Positions 1 to 11,417 of a stretch of DNA of 64,000 nucleotides are shown in pieces. The stretch is from NCBI RefSeq assembly GCF_016894385.1, contig NZ_CP069812.1, positions 2,480,001-2,544,000 of the forward strand, in the 5' to 3' direction. The position numbers and the translations under genes were made by a program. Numbering within the stretch: position 1 is the stretch's first letter; every line of letters begins with the position of its first letter. The stretch comes from Cupriavidus oxalaticus (GTDB lineage: Bacteria; Pseudomonadota; Gammaproteobacteria; Burkholderiales; Burkholderiaceae). The notes beneath the pieces are model-generated. The model made no database searches. It was not told where the DNA came from and was given only the letters and a program-made list of their open reading frames with translations.

Positions 1-1751
<1,751 letters not shown>

Positions 1752-1919
1752 CTGTTGCCTCCTGCTGGGGCCGCGCCCGGCAATGCTGCCCGGCGGCATC
1801 ACGATCTAGATCAGACCTAAATATTTTATGCTTCAAATATTAGACTGCATCACGAGCCGTGGCAAGCCCGCGGTGCGAAGTGTCCGGTTCGACACCTCAC
1901 ACCGCCTGGCGCACCCGCG

Positions 1920-3812
1920 TCAGCCCTTCAGCGCGGCCTGGACCTGCTCCAGCGCCGCCGGATCCTCGATCGTGGTCAGGTCGCCGGGATCCCGCCCTTC
2001 CGCCACCGCCTGCATCGCGCGCCGCAGCAACTTGCCGGAACGCGTCTTCGGCAGCGCATTGACAAAGAATACGCGCGCCGGACGCGCCACGGCGCCGAGC
2101 TGCTGCTCGACGGTCTTCATCAGTTCGCCCTCCAGCGCCAGCCGGTCCGCCTCGGTGGCGGTGCGCCCCGGGTCGCGCGCGATGCAGAAGCCCATCGCCA
2201 CCTGGCCCTTGAGCGCGTCCTGCACGCCGACCACCGCCACTTCGGCCACGGCCGGATTGGACGACAGGCTTTCCTCGATCTCGCGCGTGCCCAGCCGGTG
2301 GCCGGCGACATTGATCACGTCGTCGGTGCGCCCGAGGATAAAGACATAACCGTCCTCGTCGCGCACGCCCCAGTCGAAGGTGGAATAGCACAGCCGGTTC
2401 GGCACCGCCTGCCAGTAGGTGCGCACGAAGCGGTCGTCATCGCCCCACACCGTGCTCATGCAGCCCGGCGGCAGCGGCCCGTCGATCGCGACCACGCCTT
2501 TCTGGTTGGACGGGCATTCCTCGCCGGTGTTCTCGTCGACGATTTTCAGGTCGTAGCCGTAGGCCGGCACCCCCGGCGAGCCCAGCTTGGGCGGCAGCGG
2601 GTCGATGCCACGCTGGATCGCGAGAATCGGCCAGCCCGACTCGGTCTGCCAGTAGTTGTCGACCACCGGCTTGCCCAGGCCGTCCTGGATCCAGCGCGCG
2701 GTGGGTTCATCCAGCGGCTCGCCGGCCAGGAACAGCAGGCGCAGGCTGGACAGGTCGTAGCGGGTCAGCCAGGACGGGTCCTGCTTCTTCAGCACGCGGA
2801 TCGCGGTGGGCGCGCTGAACATCAGGTTGACCTTGTATTGCTCGACCAGCCGCCACAGGATGCCGCCGTCCGGGCGGATCGGCGTGCCCTCGTACATCAG
2901 CGTCGCCATGCCGGCCAGCAGCGGGCCGTAGACGATATAGCTGTGGCCGACCACCCAGCCGATGTCGGAGGCCGTGAACATGGTGTCGCCCGGCTTGCCG
3001 CAGAAGATGTATTCCATCGACGTGGCCAGCGCCACCGCGTAGCCGCCGGTATCGCGCTGCACGCCCTTGGGCTTGCCGGTGGTGCCGGAGGTGTAGAGCA
3101 CATACGAGGGCTCGCTGGACTCCAGCCATGCGCACGGCACCTGCGCGCCGGCCACGCGGTCGCGCCAGGCGGCATAGTCTTCATCGCGGCCTTCGGTGCG
3201 CGGCATGTCGGCCAGCCGGCGGTCGACCAGCAGCACCTTCTCAGGCTGGTGCGACGACAGGCGGATGGCCTCGTCCAGCAGCGGCTTGTACGGCACCACC
3301 TTGCCGGCGCGCGAGCCGGCGTCGGCGCTGACCACCACGCGCGGGCGGGCGTCCTCGATCCGTGCCGCCAGGCTCACCGAGGCAAAGCCGCCGAACACCA
3401 CCGAATGGATCGCGCCGATGCGCGCGCACGCCAGCATCGCAAACGCCGCTTGCGGGATCATCGGCATGTAGACCAGCACGCGGTCGCCCTTCTGCACCCC
3501 CAGCCCCTGCAGGATCGCCGCCATGCGGTTGACCTCGTCGTGCAGCTCGGCATAGGTGTAGGTGCGGGACTGGTCGACTTCGGTCGAGACCCAGTGCAGC
3601 GCCGGCTGGCTGGCGCGCGCCGCCAGGTGGCGGTCGACCGCGTTGTGGCACAGGTTGGTGCGCCCGCCCACGAACCAGCGGGTAAATGGCGCGCGGCTGT
3701 TGTCGAGCACCTGGTCGAACGGGGTTTCCCAATCGATGCGCGCCGCCTGTTCGGCCCAGAACCCCTGCGGGTCGGCCAGCGAACGGGCATGCACGGCATG
3801 GCTTGCCGTCAT
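1920..3812 (-). CDS. prpE: Propionate-CoA ligase (propionyl-CoA synthetase)
   Basis: 630-residue acyl-CoA synthetase of the AMP-forming superfamily. It activates propionate with ATP and CoA to propionyl-CoA, feeding the methylcitrate cycle. The N-terminus has the ACAS-type start (FWAEQAARIDW). The P-loop-like motif YTSGTTGKPKG lies near residues 239-249, and the C-terminal KTRSGKLLRR near residue 590 holds the conserved lysine that is catalytic and often acetylated. Length and overall sequence fit PrpE better than acetyl-CoA synthetase, which is about 20 residues longer. The start at 3812 follows a strong GGAGGAG ribosome site. It stands alone here, with no prpBCD nearby, which is common in Cupriavidus and Ralstonia. 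Confidence 0.93.
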   Translation of the reverse strand: MTASHAVHARSLADPQGFWAEQAARIDWETPFDQVLDNSRAPFTRWFVGGRTNLCHNAVDRHLAARASQPALHWVSTEVDQSRTYTYAELHDEVNRMAAILQGLGVQKGDRVLVYMPMIPQAAFAMLACARIGAIHSVVFGGFASVSLAARIEDARPRVVVSADAGSRAGKVVPYKPLLDEAIRLSSHQPEKVLLVDRRLADMPRTEGRDEDYAAWRDRVAGAQVPCAWLESSEPSYVLYTSGTTGKPKGVQRDTGGYAVALATSMEYIFCGKPGDTMFTASDIGWVVGHSYIVYGPLLAGMATLMYEGTPIRPDGGILWRLVEQYKVNLMFSAPTAIRVLKKQDPSWLTRYDLSSLRLLFLAGEPLDEPTARWIQDGLGKPVVDNYWQTESGWPILAIQRGIDPLPPKLGSPGVPAYGYDLKIVDENTGEECPSNQKGVVAIDGPLPPGCMSTVWGDDDRFVRTYWQAVPNRLCYSTFDWGVRDEDGYVFILGRTDDVINVAGHRLGTREIEESLSSNPAVAEVAVVGVQDALKGQVAMGFCIARDPGRTATEADRLALEGELMKTVEQQLGAVARPARVFFVNALPKTRSGKLLRRAMQAVAEGRDPGDLTTIEDPAALEQVQAALKG

Positions 3813-3930
3813 GGCAGTCTCCTCCGCGTCTGCGGTCGTTGTGATGATGACGGTAGTTTGCCACCGGCGCGGGCTCGGGGGAAACGGGATTCGGGGGGCG
3901 CCGCCCGCTGCCGATGCCCACGGCAGATGT

Positions 3931-3960
3931 AAGAAAGGCGTGCCGCCGGCACGCCTTTTT
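3931..3960 (-). terminator. Stem-loop terminator downstream of mltD
   Basis: A 10-bp perfect stem (3935-3944 with 3948-3957) and a 3-base loop. Read on the minus strand, it follows the mltD stop by about 20 bases and is trailed by TTCTT. On the plus strand it is followed by five T, so it may work in both directions, although no plus-strand gene ends here. Confidence 0.6.
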
Positions 3961-3977
3961 GCTCTCGGGCACTGCGC

Positions 3978-5669
3978 TCAGCGCGTCTTGCTGCCCTTGC
4001 TGCTGGCCTTGACGCTGGATTTGGCCGATGCCTTCACCACCGGGCCCGCCTTGGCCTCGCGCGCCACCCTGGCCGGTGCCGCCTTGGCACCGCGGCGCGC
4101 GGAGGCTTCCACCGTGATGCGCTTGCGCGGCTCGGCCTTGCCCCTGGCCCCCTGCGCCGACACGCGCACGATCCCGCCCTTGCTGCCGCGCGCGGCGCGC
4201 TCTTCGCGCTCGGCCCGGTCCGCCCGTTCGGCACGCGCCGCACGCACCGCGCCGGCGCCGCGCACCGGCACCATCAGCACCAGGCTCTGACCTGCCACCA
4301 GCTTGGTGCCGGACAGCTTGTTCCACGACTGCACCTGGCCCTGCGACACGCCGTAGCGCCGCGCCACCGACGCCACCGTATCGCGCCGGCCTGCGCGCAC
4401 CACCACGCGGCGCGCATCGGGCAGGTCGGGCTCCATCGCCAGCATGGCGGTGTCGGCCAGGCTCGCGCTGATGTCCTGGTCGTGGCGGCCCGAGCGCGGG
4501 ATCATCACGGTCGAACCGGCCTTGAGGCGCATGCCCTTGGGAATGCTGTTGATTTCGCGCAGCGTGTCGGCATCGACATTGAGCCGCGCCGCCAGCGACT
4601 CGACGCGCTCGCGCCCGTCCACCGTGACCGCGGTCCAGCTCGACAGCCCGCCGCGATAGGTGTTCAGGTTGTACTGGAAGCGCTCGGCATTGTCGAACGG
4701 CAGCAGGATCTGCGGATTGGACGCCCCCAGGATCACCGGCCGGTTGAACGACGGGTTCAGCGCCTTGAAATCTTCCAGCGTCATGTCCGCCAGCTTGGCG
4801 GCGAGGTTCACGTCGATATCGCGCGACGTGGTCACCGTGACGAAGTACGGATGGTCCGGGATCTCCGGCAGCCTGACGCCATATACCGCCGGGTTGGCGA
4901 TGATGTTCTTGACCGCCTGCAGCTTCGGCACGTAGTAGCGCGTCTCGTTGGGCATGGTCAGGCTGGCGTAGTCGGTCGGCAGCCCGCGTGCCTGGTTGCG
5001 CGCGATCGCACGCGACACCGCGCCCTCGCCCCAGTTGTAGGCGGCCAGTGCCAGGTGCCAGTCGCCGAACATGTCATAGAGCCGCTGCAGGTAGTCGAGC
5101 GCGGCATCGGTCGAGGCCAGCACGTCGCGGCGCTCGTCGCGGAACATGTTCTGCTTCAGGTTGTACGACTTGCCGGTGCTGGGAATGAACTGCCACATGC
5201 CGGCGGCCTTGGCGCTGGACTGGGCCTGCGGGTTGAACGCGCTCTCGACGAACGGCAGCAGCGCCAGCTCGGTCGGCATCTTGCGGCGCTCCAGCTCCTC
5301 GACGATGTGGTACAGGTAGCGGCTCGACCGCCCGACCATGCGCTCCATGTATTCCGGGCGCTGCGCATACCACTGGGTCCGGTCATCGACCAGCGTGCCC
5401 TCCAGGTCCTCCATGGCAAAGCCGCGCCGGATCCGGTCCCAGATGTCGTTGGACGGCCCGCGCAGCCAGTCCAGGCCGCCCTGGTCGACATTGATGGTGG
5501 TGGTGGATGACAGCGCCGACTTGTCGCTGAGCGAATTGAGCGGATCCTGGCGCCTGGCGGTCTGGGCGGTCGCGCCGTTGGCATCGGCGTCAGGCGGCGT
5601 AGGGGTGCTGGCGCAGGCTGCAAGCAGCGCCGCACACGCAACTACCGCCAGTAATCGACCAATTTTCAT
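3978..5669 (-). CDS. mltD: Membrane-bound lytic murein transglycosylase D with two LysM domains
   Basis: 563 residues. A lipoprotein signal with lipobox LAAC (Cys19) anchors it to the outer membrane. The transglycosylase (SLT) domain holds the catalytic glutamate in FVESAFNP near residue 141, followed by the family block AGMWQF. Two LysM peptidoglycan-binding repeats lie near residues 325-365 and 420-465. The enzyme cleaves the glycan strand to 1,6-anhydromuropeptides during wall remodelling. Oddly, the last 95 or so residues are a low-complexity Lys/Arg/Ala/Ser tail, absent from E. coli MltD. It could bind anionic wall polymers or DNA, but that is inference. Confidence 0.92.
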   Translation of the reverse strand: MKIGRLLAVVACAALLAACASTPTPPDADANGATAQTARRQDPLNSLSDKSALSSTTTINVDQGGLDWLRGPSNDIWDRIRRGFAMEDLEGTLVDDRTQWYAQRPEYMERMVGRSSRYLYHIVEELERRKMPTELALLPFVESAFNPQAQSSAKAAGMWQFIPSTGKSYNLKQNMFRDERRDVLASTDAALDYLQRLYDMFGDWHLALAAYNWGEGAVSRAIARNQARGLPTDYASLTMPNETRYYVPKLQAVKNIIANPAVYGVRLPEIPDHPYFVTVTTSRDIDVNLAAKLADMTLEDFKALNPSFNRPVILGASNPQILLPFDNAERFQYNLNTYRGGLSSWTAVTVDGRERVESLAARLNVDADTLREINSIPKGMRLKAGSTVMIPRSGRHDQDISASLADTAMLAMEPDLPDARRVVVRAGRRDTVASVARRYGVSQGQVQSWNKLSGTKLVAGQSLVLMVPVRGAGAVRAARAERADRAEREERAARGSKGGIVRVSAQGARGKAEPRKRITVEASARRGAKAAPARVAREAKAGPVVKASAKSSVKASSKGSKTR

Positions 5670-5801
5670 TAAATTCTCGAATCGTGACGCTAAAAGGATG
5701 CGTGATGCTAAAAAAAACGGCCTATCGCGTCAATCAGATTTTCCAGGTGGCAGCCCGAAAGCCTTGACTCACAAGGGTTTTCGGCCGGGCCTGCCTTCAA
5801 T

Positions 5802-6602
5802 TTAGCGGAAATTGTCCTTCCACCCGCGCAGCGCCCCGAACGCTTTGGCGTCGCTGTCGGTGGCACCGCCGTGCGCCGACACCGCGGCACGCACCGCCGG
5901 CTCGCGCGAGCGCAGGAAGGGGTTGACCTCGCGCTCGTGGGCGATGGTGGTCGGCAACGTCGGCGTGTCCGCGGCACGCAGCGCATCGACGCGCTGCTCC
6001 CACGCCGCCAGCGCGGCATTGTCCGGCTCGACCGCCCGGGCGAAGCGCACGTTGCTGCGCGTGTACTCGTGGGCGCAGTAGACGCGGGTGTCGCCCGGCA
6101 GGGCCGCCAGCTTGTCCAGCGACGCCAGCATCTGCGCCGGGGACCCCTCGAAGAGGCGCCCGCAGCCGCTGGCGAACAGCGTGTCGCCGCAGAACACGGC
6201 GCGGCCCGCTTCGCCCAGGTCGCCCACGTAGGCGATATGGCCGGCGGTATGGCCGGGTACGTCCAGCACCCGCAGCGTCACCGCGGGCTCGGCCAGCGTC
6301 ACTTCGTCGCCTTCGCGCAGCGCCCGGGTGCGCCCGCCGATACGTTCGCCGGCGGGCCCGAGCACCGGCATCTGCGCGCCCGAGGGCGTGCTCGGGTGTG
6401 CCGCCAGCAGGTCGGCGACGCCGCCCTGGTGATCGCCGTGGTGATGGGTGATTACAATAGCGCCCAGAGCCAGCCCCCGCTGCGCCAGAAATTGCTCCAC
6501 CGGCGCCGACTCGCCGGGATCGACCACGGCGGCGTGATGCCCGTCGTGGATGGCCCAGATATAGTTATCCTGGAACGCCGGGATCGGCTCAACCTTCAAC
6601 AT
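5802..6602 (-). CDS. gloB: Hydroxyacylglutathione hydrolase (glyoxalase II)
   Basis: 266-residue metallo-beta-lactamase-fold enzyme that hydrolyses S-D-lactoylglutathione to D-lactate and glutathione, the second step of methylglyoxal detoxification. The di-zinc motif THHHGDH is at residues 52-58, followed by the GHTAGH metal ligand and the FCGDTLF ligand segment. The C-terminus ends with the typical R-x-W-K-D-x-F block. I chose the ATG at 6600-6602 because AGGAG lies 7 bases upstream; an ATG two codons earlier is only one base from it. It is divergent from the methyltransferase at 6615 with 12 bases between starts, so the promoters must overlap or lie inside the genes. Confidence 0.95.
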   Translation of the reverse strand: MLKVEPIPAFQDNYIWAIHDGHHAAVVDPGESAPVEQFLAQRGLALGAIVITHHHGDHQGGVADLLAAHPSTPSGAQMPVLGPAGERIGGRTRALREGDEVTLAEPAVTLRVLDVPGHTAGHIAYVGDLGEAGRAVFCGDTLFASGCGRLFEGSPAQMLASLDKLAALPGDTRVYCAHEYTRSNVRFARAVEPDNAALAAWEQRVDALRAADTPTLPTTIAHEREVNPFLRSREPAVRAAVSAHGGATDSDAKAFGALRGWKDNFR

Positions 6603-6614
6603 GCGCATGCTCCT

Positions 6615-7478
6615 ATGTCCAATCGTCCCAATCGCCAGAACGGCGAGTACGGCCAACGCGACCAGCGCCGCCTGAATGGCCCGAATGGTCCCAATGGCCC
6701 GATTGTAAGCTGGGAAGACTGGCTGGCCTCGCCACCCGGCCAGTACATGCTGCGCTGGGAGGCGCAGCAGTACGACCGCACCGTGGCGGACATCTTCGGC
6801 TACCACGCCGTACAGCTGGGCATGCCGCACGTCGATACCCTGCGCGAAAACCGGATGCCGTTCTCGGCGCTGGCGCTGGATCCGGCCAGCGGGCCGCACG
6901 GGCCGCGCGCGGCACATCCGGACGCGCGCCAGCTGCTGTGCCGCTTCGACGAGCTGCCGTTCGACACGCAGAGCGTCGACCTGGTAACCCTGCCCCATAT
7001 CCTGGAATTTGCCGAAGACCCCCACGAAGTGCTGCGCGAAGTCTCGCGCGTGCTGATGCCCGAAGGGCGCGTGGTGGTCACCTGCTTCAACCCGATGAGC
7101 CTGTGGGGCGCGCGCCAGGGCATGAACCGGCTCGGCGCCACGCCCTTCCTGCCGACCGATGCCCAGCAGATCGGCTTCGTGCGCATCAAGGACTGGCTCA
7201 AGCTGCTCGGCTTCGATATCATCCGCGGCCGTTTCGGCTGCTACTGCCCGCCCTACCGCACCGAGCGCTGGCTGCAGCGCACCGCCTTCATGGAAAAGGC
7301 CGGCGACCGCTGGTGGCCGATCTTCGGCGCGGTCTATATGATCTCGGCGATCAAGCGCGTGCGCAACATACGGCTGGTCGGCCCGGCGTGGAAAGCCAAG
7401 CCGGCGCTGGCACCGGTGGCAACGCCGGTGGCAACGCCCACCGGTACCCACGGCAAGACGCCCGGGGACGATCACTGA
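6615..7478 (+). CDS. Class I SAM-dependent methyltransferase (type 11 domain)
   Basis: 287 residues. The methyltransferase core includes [17 protein letters not shown], matching motif II and post-II of the methyltransferase-11 family, and [16 protein letters not shown], matching motif III. The substrate is unknown. In many beta-proteobacteria a similar gene sits between gloB and rnhA, as here. The N-terminus is unusual: residues 20-29 are an Asn-Gly-Pro repeat ([10 protein letters not shown]) encoded by short DNA repeats. There is no clear Shine-Dalgarno before the ATG, so the start is uncertain. It is divergent from gloB and followed by rnhA on the same strand. Confidence 0.8.
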   Translation: MSNRPNRQNGEYGQRDQRRLNGPNGPNGPIVSWEDWLASPPGQYMLRWEAQQYDRTVADIFGYHAVQLGMPHVDTLRENRMPFSALALDPASGPHGPRAAHPDARQLLCRFDELPFDTQSVDLVTLPHILEFAEDPHEVLREVSRVLMPEGRVVVTCFNPMSLWGARQGMNRLGATPFLPTDAQQIGFVRIKDWLKLLGFDIIRGRFGCYCPPYRTERWLQRTAFMEKAGDRWWPIFGAVYMISAIKRVRNIRLVGPAWKAKPALAPVATPVATPTGTHGKTPGDDH

Positions 7479-7544
7479 GCCGGCAGCACGGCGGCACAAC
7501 CCATGCGCCGGCCGCGCTGCGCGGCCGGCCCCCAACGGAATTCC

Positions 7545-7982
7545 ATGCAAGAAGTCACGATCTACTCCGACGGCGCCTGCAAGGGCAACCCTGGCCGCGG
7601 CGGCTGGGGTGCGGTGCTCGTCGCCGGCACCAATGAAAAAGAACTGTTCGGCGGCGCGCCCAACACCACCAACAACCGCATGGAAATGACTGCGGTGATC
7701 GAAGCGCTGCGCGCGCTCAAGCGGCCGTGCACCGTGCGCGTCTATACCGACTCGCAATATGTCCAGAAAGGCATCAGCGAATGGCTGCCCGGCTGGAAAG
7801 CCCGCGGCTGGAAGACCGCCGACAAGAAGCCGGTGAAGAACGCCGACCTGTGGCAGGAGCTCGATGCGCTGACCCAGGGGCACCAGATCTCCTGGCACTG
7901 GGTGCGCGGCCACAATGGCCATCCCGGCAACGAACGCGCCGATGCCCTGGCCAACCGCGGCGTCGAATCGATCGGCCGCTGA
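7545..7982 (+). CDS. rnhA: Ribonuclease HI
   Basis: 145-residue RNase HI that cleaves RNA in RNA-DNA hybrids (R-loops, primers). The four metal-binding carboxylates are visible: Asp9 ([12 protein letters not shown]), Glu47 (NRMEMTA), Asp69 (VYTDSQYV) and Asp133 (ERADALAN). The basic helix around residues 75-90 ([11 protein letters not shown]) is present, as in E. coli RNase HI. I chose the ATG at 7545 because homologues begin with this beta strand; an upstream ATG would add 14 proline/arginine-rich residues. dnaQ follows, the usual rnhA-dnaQ pairing. Confidence 0.97.
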   Translation: MQEVTIYSDGACKGNPGRGGWGAVLVAGTNEKELFGGAPNTTNNRMEMTAVIEALRALKRPCTVRVYTDSQYVQKGISEWLPGWKARGWKTADKKPVKNADLWQELDALTQGHQISWHWVRGHNGHPGNERADALANRGVESIGR

Positions 7983-8041
7983 ACCGCCGCAACGCCACAA
8001 CAAGAACCGCGGGGCAATGCCGCTCCGCTAGAATGCCCGCC

Positions 8042-8773
8042 ATGCGACAAATCGTTCTCGATACCGAAACCACCGGCCTGAATGCCGCCACCGGCGACCG
8101 CCTGATCGAAATCGGCTGCGTGGAGCTGCTCAACCGCCGCCTGACGGGGCGCCACCTGCACTTCTACGTCAACCCGGAGCGCGACATCGACGAAGGCGCG
8201 ATCGCCGTCCACGGCATCACGGTCGAGTTCCTGGCGGACAAACCCCGCTTTGCCGAGGTCGTGCACGAGATCCGCGAATTCGTCGCAGATGCCGAGCTGA
8301 TCATCCACAACGCGCAGTTCGACCTGGGCTTCCTCGACATGGAATTCCAGCTGCTGGGCATGCCGCCGTTCCGCGAGCATGTCGGCAATGTGATCGATAC
8401 CTTGCGCGAAGCGCGGCAGATGTTCCCCGGCAAGCGCAACTCCCTTGACGCCCTCTGCGATCGGCTGGGGATCAGCAACGCGCATCGCACGCTGCACGGC
8501 GCATTGCTCGATGCGGAATTGCTGGCGGAGGTCTACCTGGCGATGACCCGCGGCCAGAATTCGCTGGTGATCGACACGATGGACAGCAGCACCGGCGCAG
8601 GCGGAGCCACCGCTACGGCCGACCTGTCGCGTTTGGTATTGCCCGTGCTGCGCGCCACCGACGCAGAACTTGAAGCCCATTTCGACGTGCTCAAGGGCCT
8701 GGACAAGGCCAGCGGCGGCAAGACGGTATGGCAGGAAGCCGCCGCCGGGGAACCTGGCACGCTGGCTGCCTGA
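8042..8773 (+). CDS. dnaQ: DNA polymerase III epsilon subunit (3'-5' proofreading exonuclease)
   Basis: 243 residues. Exonuclease motif I is LDTETTG with the metal ligands Asp7 and Glu9. Motif II is IIHNAQFDLGFLD, and motif III HGALLDAELLAEVY carries the general-base His and the last Asp. It proofreads in the Pol III core with alpha and theta. The C-terminal 60 residues are the alpha-binding tail. The start at 8042 is the second of two in-frame ATGs three codons apart and fits homologues. It lies 59 bases downstream of rnhA. Confidence 0.96.
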   Translation: MRQIVLDTETTGLNAATGDRLIEIGCVELLNRRLTGRHLHFYVNPERDIDEGAIAVHGITVEFLADKPRFAEVVHEIREFVADAELIIHNAQFDLGFLDMEFQLLGMPPFREHVGNVIDTLREARQMFPGKRNSLDALCDRLGISNAHRTLHGALLDAELLAEVYLAMTRGQNSLVIDTMDSSTGAGGATATADLSRLVLPVLRATDAELEAHFDVLKGLDKASGGKTVWQEAAAGEPGTLAA

Positions 8774-8864
8774 GCAAAAAGTTTGGAAAAGGGCTTTACA
8801 AGATACAGAGAGCCCTGCATAATCTCATTTCTCCGCTGCACGCCGGCAACGACGAAGCAGAAAG

Positions 8865-8939
8865 GGGTGGTTAGCTCAGCGGTAGAGCACTGCCTTCACA
8901 CGGCAGGGGTCACAGGTTCAATCCCTGTACCACCCACCA
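8865..8939 (+). tRNA. tRNA-Val (anticodon CAC)
   Basis: Complete cloverleaf. The acceptor stem GGGTGGT pairs with ACCACCC (8929-8935), the D arm is TTAGCTCAGCGG, the anticodon loop TTCACAC lies between CTGCC and GGCAG, and the T loop is GTTCAATCC. CCA is encoded. The anticodon CAC reads GUG. Confidence 0.97.
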
Positions 8940-8948
8940 GCATTCAGG

Positions 8949-8980
8949 AAAAGCCAGCTTCGCGCTGGCTTTTTTCTTTT
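8949..8980 (+). terminator. Rho-independent terminator after tRNA-Val
   Basis: Stem AGCCAGC (8952-8958) with GCTGGCT (8964-8970), loop TTCGC, followed by a run of T (TTTTTCTTTT). It lies 12 bases downstream of the tRNA. Confidence 0.85.
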
Positions 8981-9191
8981 CCGCGTCGTTTCCATCCCCA
9001 CGCCTCACTTCTCGAGGGACGCATGCACCCTCCGCACATCTGCAACAGCGCCTCGATTTCTGTTGCAAACAGTTTCGAATTCGCCCTTGACATCTGCTAA
9101 TCTTGAACGCACGCCTCGGCAATGGGCGAGGCGGCAAGACACAGCGCCGTGACCGGGACACGGGTCAGTGCGCACAAGAAAGACGTCAATC

Positions 9192-11225
9192 ATGCAGCAC
9201 TCTTTGAAGTACCGGATGGCGTTCGCCACGGCGGGTGTGGTGACGCTGATCATCGTGCTGCGCGCCTTGTACGCCCAGTACTACGCCTACGAGAGCCTCA
9301 GGCACCTGCGGCAGCAGCAGCAGGACACGCTGGTTGCACTGGTGGCGGAGCAACTGGACGAAAAGGTGCAAAGCCGTGCCGCGATGTTGCGCCGTGTGGC
9401 CCGGCAGCTGTCGCCGATGCTTGCCGCCAGGCCGGCCGAGCTGCGACGTGCCGCCGAAGGCATGGTCGACATGCCGGACCAGTTCAACGCCGTCTTCCTT
9501 GCCGCCCCGGACGGCCAGCTGGTGTTCAGCACCGCCGTGCCGGACGGCGTGCGCCTGCGGGTAGACGACCGCGACTATTTCCGTGATGTCCTGCGCGGCC
9601 AGCCGCTCGCGGTGTCGGACCTGATCCAGGGCAAGCTGACCAACGCGCCGGGCATGGTGCTGGCCGTGCCGCTGCACGGGCCCAACGGCGAGTTGCGCGG
9701 CGTGGTCGGCGGCGTGCTGAACCTCTCTGCCCACAATTTCCTGCGCGAGCTGGCGCACAGCCGGGTCGGTGTCACCGGCAGCGTCTGCCTGGTGTCGGCC
9801 GGCACCAACCCACGCTACGCCATGCATTCCGATCCCACCCGCGTGCTCACGCGGGCGCGCGCGGTCGACGAGGCCTGCGGTGCCGAACGTCCCGCCTCGA
9901 TGCTGGAAGTCGCCAGGCCGACCCAGCCCATCGTGGCGCGCTACCTGCTGCAGTCCAACGGCTGGGAAGTGGTGGCCGTGCTGCCGGCGGCGGAGGCCTA
10001 CGCCGCGCTGGTCAATGTGCGCCAGCGCACGATTGTCGTTGCCGGGGTATCGCTCCTGTTCGCCGCCGCGCTGATGTGGCTGGTGATGCGCCGGCTGCTG
10101 GCGCCACTGCAGCGGCTGCACCGCGCCGTGCGCCAGATGGCCGCCAACCCGTCGGCACTGGCGGACCTGCCCACCGGCCGGGTCGACGAAATCGGCGAGC
10201 TTGCCACCAGTTTTGCCGAGGTGGTGGCGCAGCTGTCCGAGCGCGAGGCCGCACTGCAGGCCGCCAAGGACCGCGCCGCCGAGAGCGAAAAGCGCATCGA
10301 GGCCATTGCCAACCACGTGCCGGACTTTGTCTCGTTCATCGACCGGCAACAGCGCTACGCCTTCGTCAATCAGGCCTACGCGCAGCACTATGGGGTGCCC
10401 GCGGCGCATATCGTCGGGCTGTCCTTGCGCGAACTGTGGGGCACCCAGGAATACATGGCCTGCCAGCCGTACCTCGAACAGGCCTTTGCCGGCCGCGCGG
10501 TGACATTCACGCGCGAAAGCCCCGATGGCAACGAGTGCATGGAAATCACCTACCAGCCAGCCTGGAACGATGCCCAGGACACCGTGGTCGGCCTCCACAT
10601 GTTTGCGCGCAATGTGACGCACGAGCGCCAGAAGCTGCGCAACCTGGAGGCACAGACCGTCTCCGACCATCTCACCGGCCTGCTCAACCGCAAGGGCTTC
10701 GACCGGCGCCTGGCGGAATGCATGGCACGCACCAGCGCCGGCGGCCGCGCCCTGGCCCTGCTGCTGGTCGACCTGGACGACTTCAAGGCGGTCAACGACA
10801 ACTACGGCCATCCGGTCGGCGACCGCCTGCTGGTGGCCTTTGCGCAGCGTTTGCGTGCCTGCGTGCGCAAGGGCGACGCGGTCGCGCGCATCGGCGGCGA
10901 CGAGTTCGCGGTGATCCTCGACGGGGTACCCGGCCGCAGTGCGATGGATTCGGTGGCCAACGCCATCGTGCAGGCCGCGCGCATGCCGCTTGCGATCGAC
11001 GGGCATTCGCTGTCTGTCACCGCCAGTGTCGGCTCGGCGCTGCATGACGGACGCCATGTCATGACCATCAGCGAGCTGTTCATGCACGCGGACATGGCGC
11101 TGTACGAGGCCAAGCGGCACGGCAAGGCGCGCTATGCCGCCCAGCCCGCTTGCACCCCTGCGGCCGATGCCGGATCCGGGGTGGTAGCGGCGCCCTCCCA
11201 GGAGCCTGCCGGCTTGCCCGCCTAG
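9192..11225 (+). CDS. Membrane diguanylate cyclase (dCache-HAMP-PAS-GGDEF)
   Basis: 677 residues. TM1 is near residues 10-30, followed by a periplasmic sensor of about 245 residues with the double-Cache hallmark (VDDRDYFRDV). TM2 is near residues 279-299, a HAMP-like linker follows, then a PAS domain (about 360-480) and a GGDEF domain. The active-site motif GGDEF is intact near residues 567-571. RKGD lies five residues upstream, a complete RxxD inhibitory site, so it should make c-di-GMP with product inhibition. There is no EAL domain. A GTG at 9168 would add 8 residues; neither start has a strong ribosome site. The ligand is unknown. Confidence 0.9.
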   Translation: MQHSLKYRMAFATAGVVTLIIVLRALYAQYYAYESLRHLRQQQQDTLVALVAEQLDEKVQSRAAMLRRVARQLSPMLAARPAELRRAAEGMVDMPDQFNAVFLAAPDGQLVFSTAVPDGVRLRVDDRDYFRDVLRGQPLAVSDLIQGKLTNAPGMVLAVPLHGPNGELRGVVGGVLNLSAHNFLRELAHSRVGVTGSVCLVSAGTNPRYAMHSDPTRVLTRARAVDEACGAERPASMLEVARPTQPIVARYLLQSNGWEVVAVLPAAEAYAALVNVRQRTIVVAGVSLLFAAALMWLVMRRLLAPLQRLHRAVRQMAANPSALADLPTGRVDEIGELATSFAEVVAQLSEREAALQAAKDRAAESEKRIEAIANHVPDFVSFIDRQQRYAFVNQAYAQHYGVPAAHIVGLSLRELWGTQEYMACQPYLEQAFAGRAVTFTRESPDGNECMEITYQPAWNDAQDTVVGLHMFARNVTHERQKLRNLEAQTVSDHLTGLLNRKGFDRRLAECMARTSAGGRALALLLVDLDDFKAVNDNYGHPVGDRLLVAFAQRLRACVRKGDAVARIGGDEFAVILDGVPGRSAMDSVANAIVQAARMPLAIDGHSLSVTASVGSALHDGRHVMTISELFMHADMALYEAKRHGKARYAAQPACTPAADAGSGVVAAPSQEPAGLPA

Positions 11226-11350
11226 CGACCAAAGTTGCTGCCACGGCGCATGGCCGCCGCCCGGCCTTCCTGTTCGAAATGCTTTCCGCATCACCGCATT
11301 CCGCGCGATGCAGGCGCACGATCCTTGGCTTCAGATTCGCTTTAGCAATT

Positions 11351-11395
11351 AAACGAAAATAAAACAAGTGTGCACCGCATCATTTGTTTTCGTTT
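11351..11395. promoter_or_regulatory. Candidate GlpR operator upstream of glpR
   Basis: Inverted repeat AAACGAAAA (11351-11359) and TTTTCGTTT (11387-11395), 22 bases before the glpR start. DeoR-type glycerol regulators bind TTCG-containing repeats of this kind, so autoregulation is likely. No similar copy is seen immediately before glpK or glpD. Confidence 0.5.
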
Positions 11396-11417
11396 CTGTC
11401 TGAACTAGAATCCCGGC

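Noticed and set aside
2298..3932. 544-residue plus-strand frame
   Set aside because: Antisense of prpE with no recognisable motif.
6603..8003. Upstream extension of gloB to 733 residues
   Set aside because: The frame is open but runs antisense through the methyltransferase and rnhA; glyoxalase II begins at [10 protein letters not shown] with its own AGGAG.
9186..11294. 702-residue minus-strand frame
   Set aside because: Antisense of the diguanylate cyclase; composition not protein-like.
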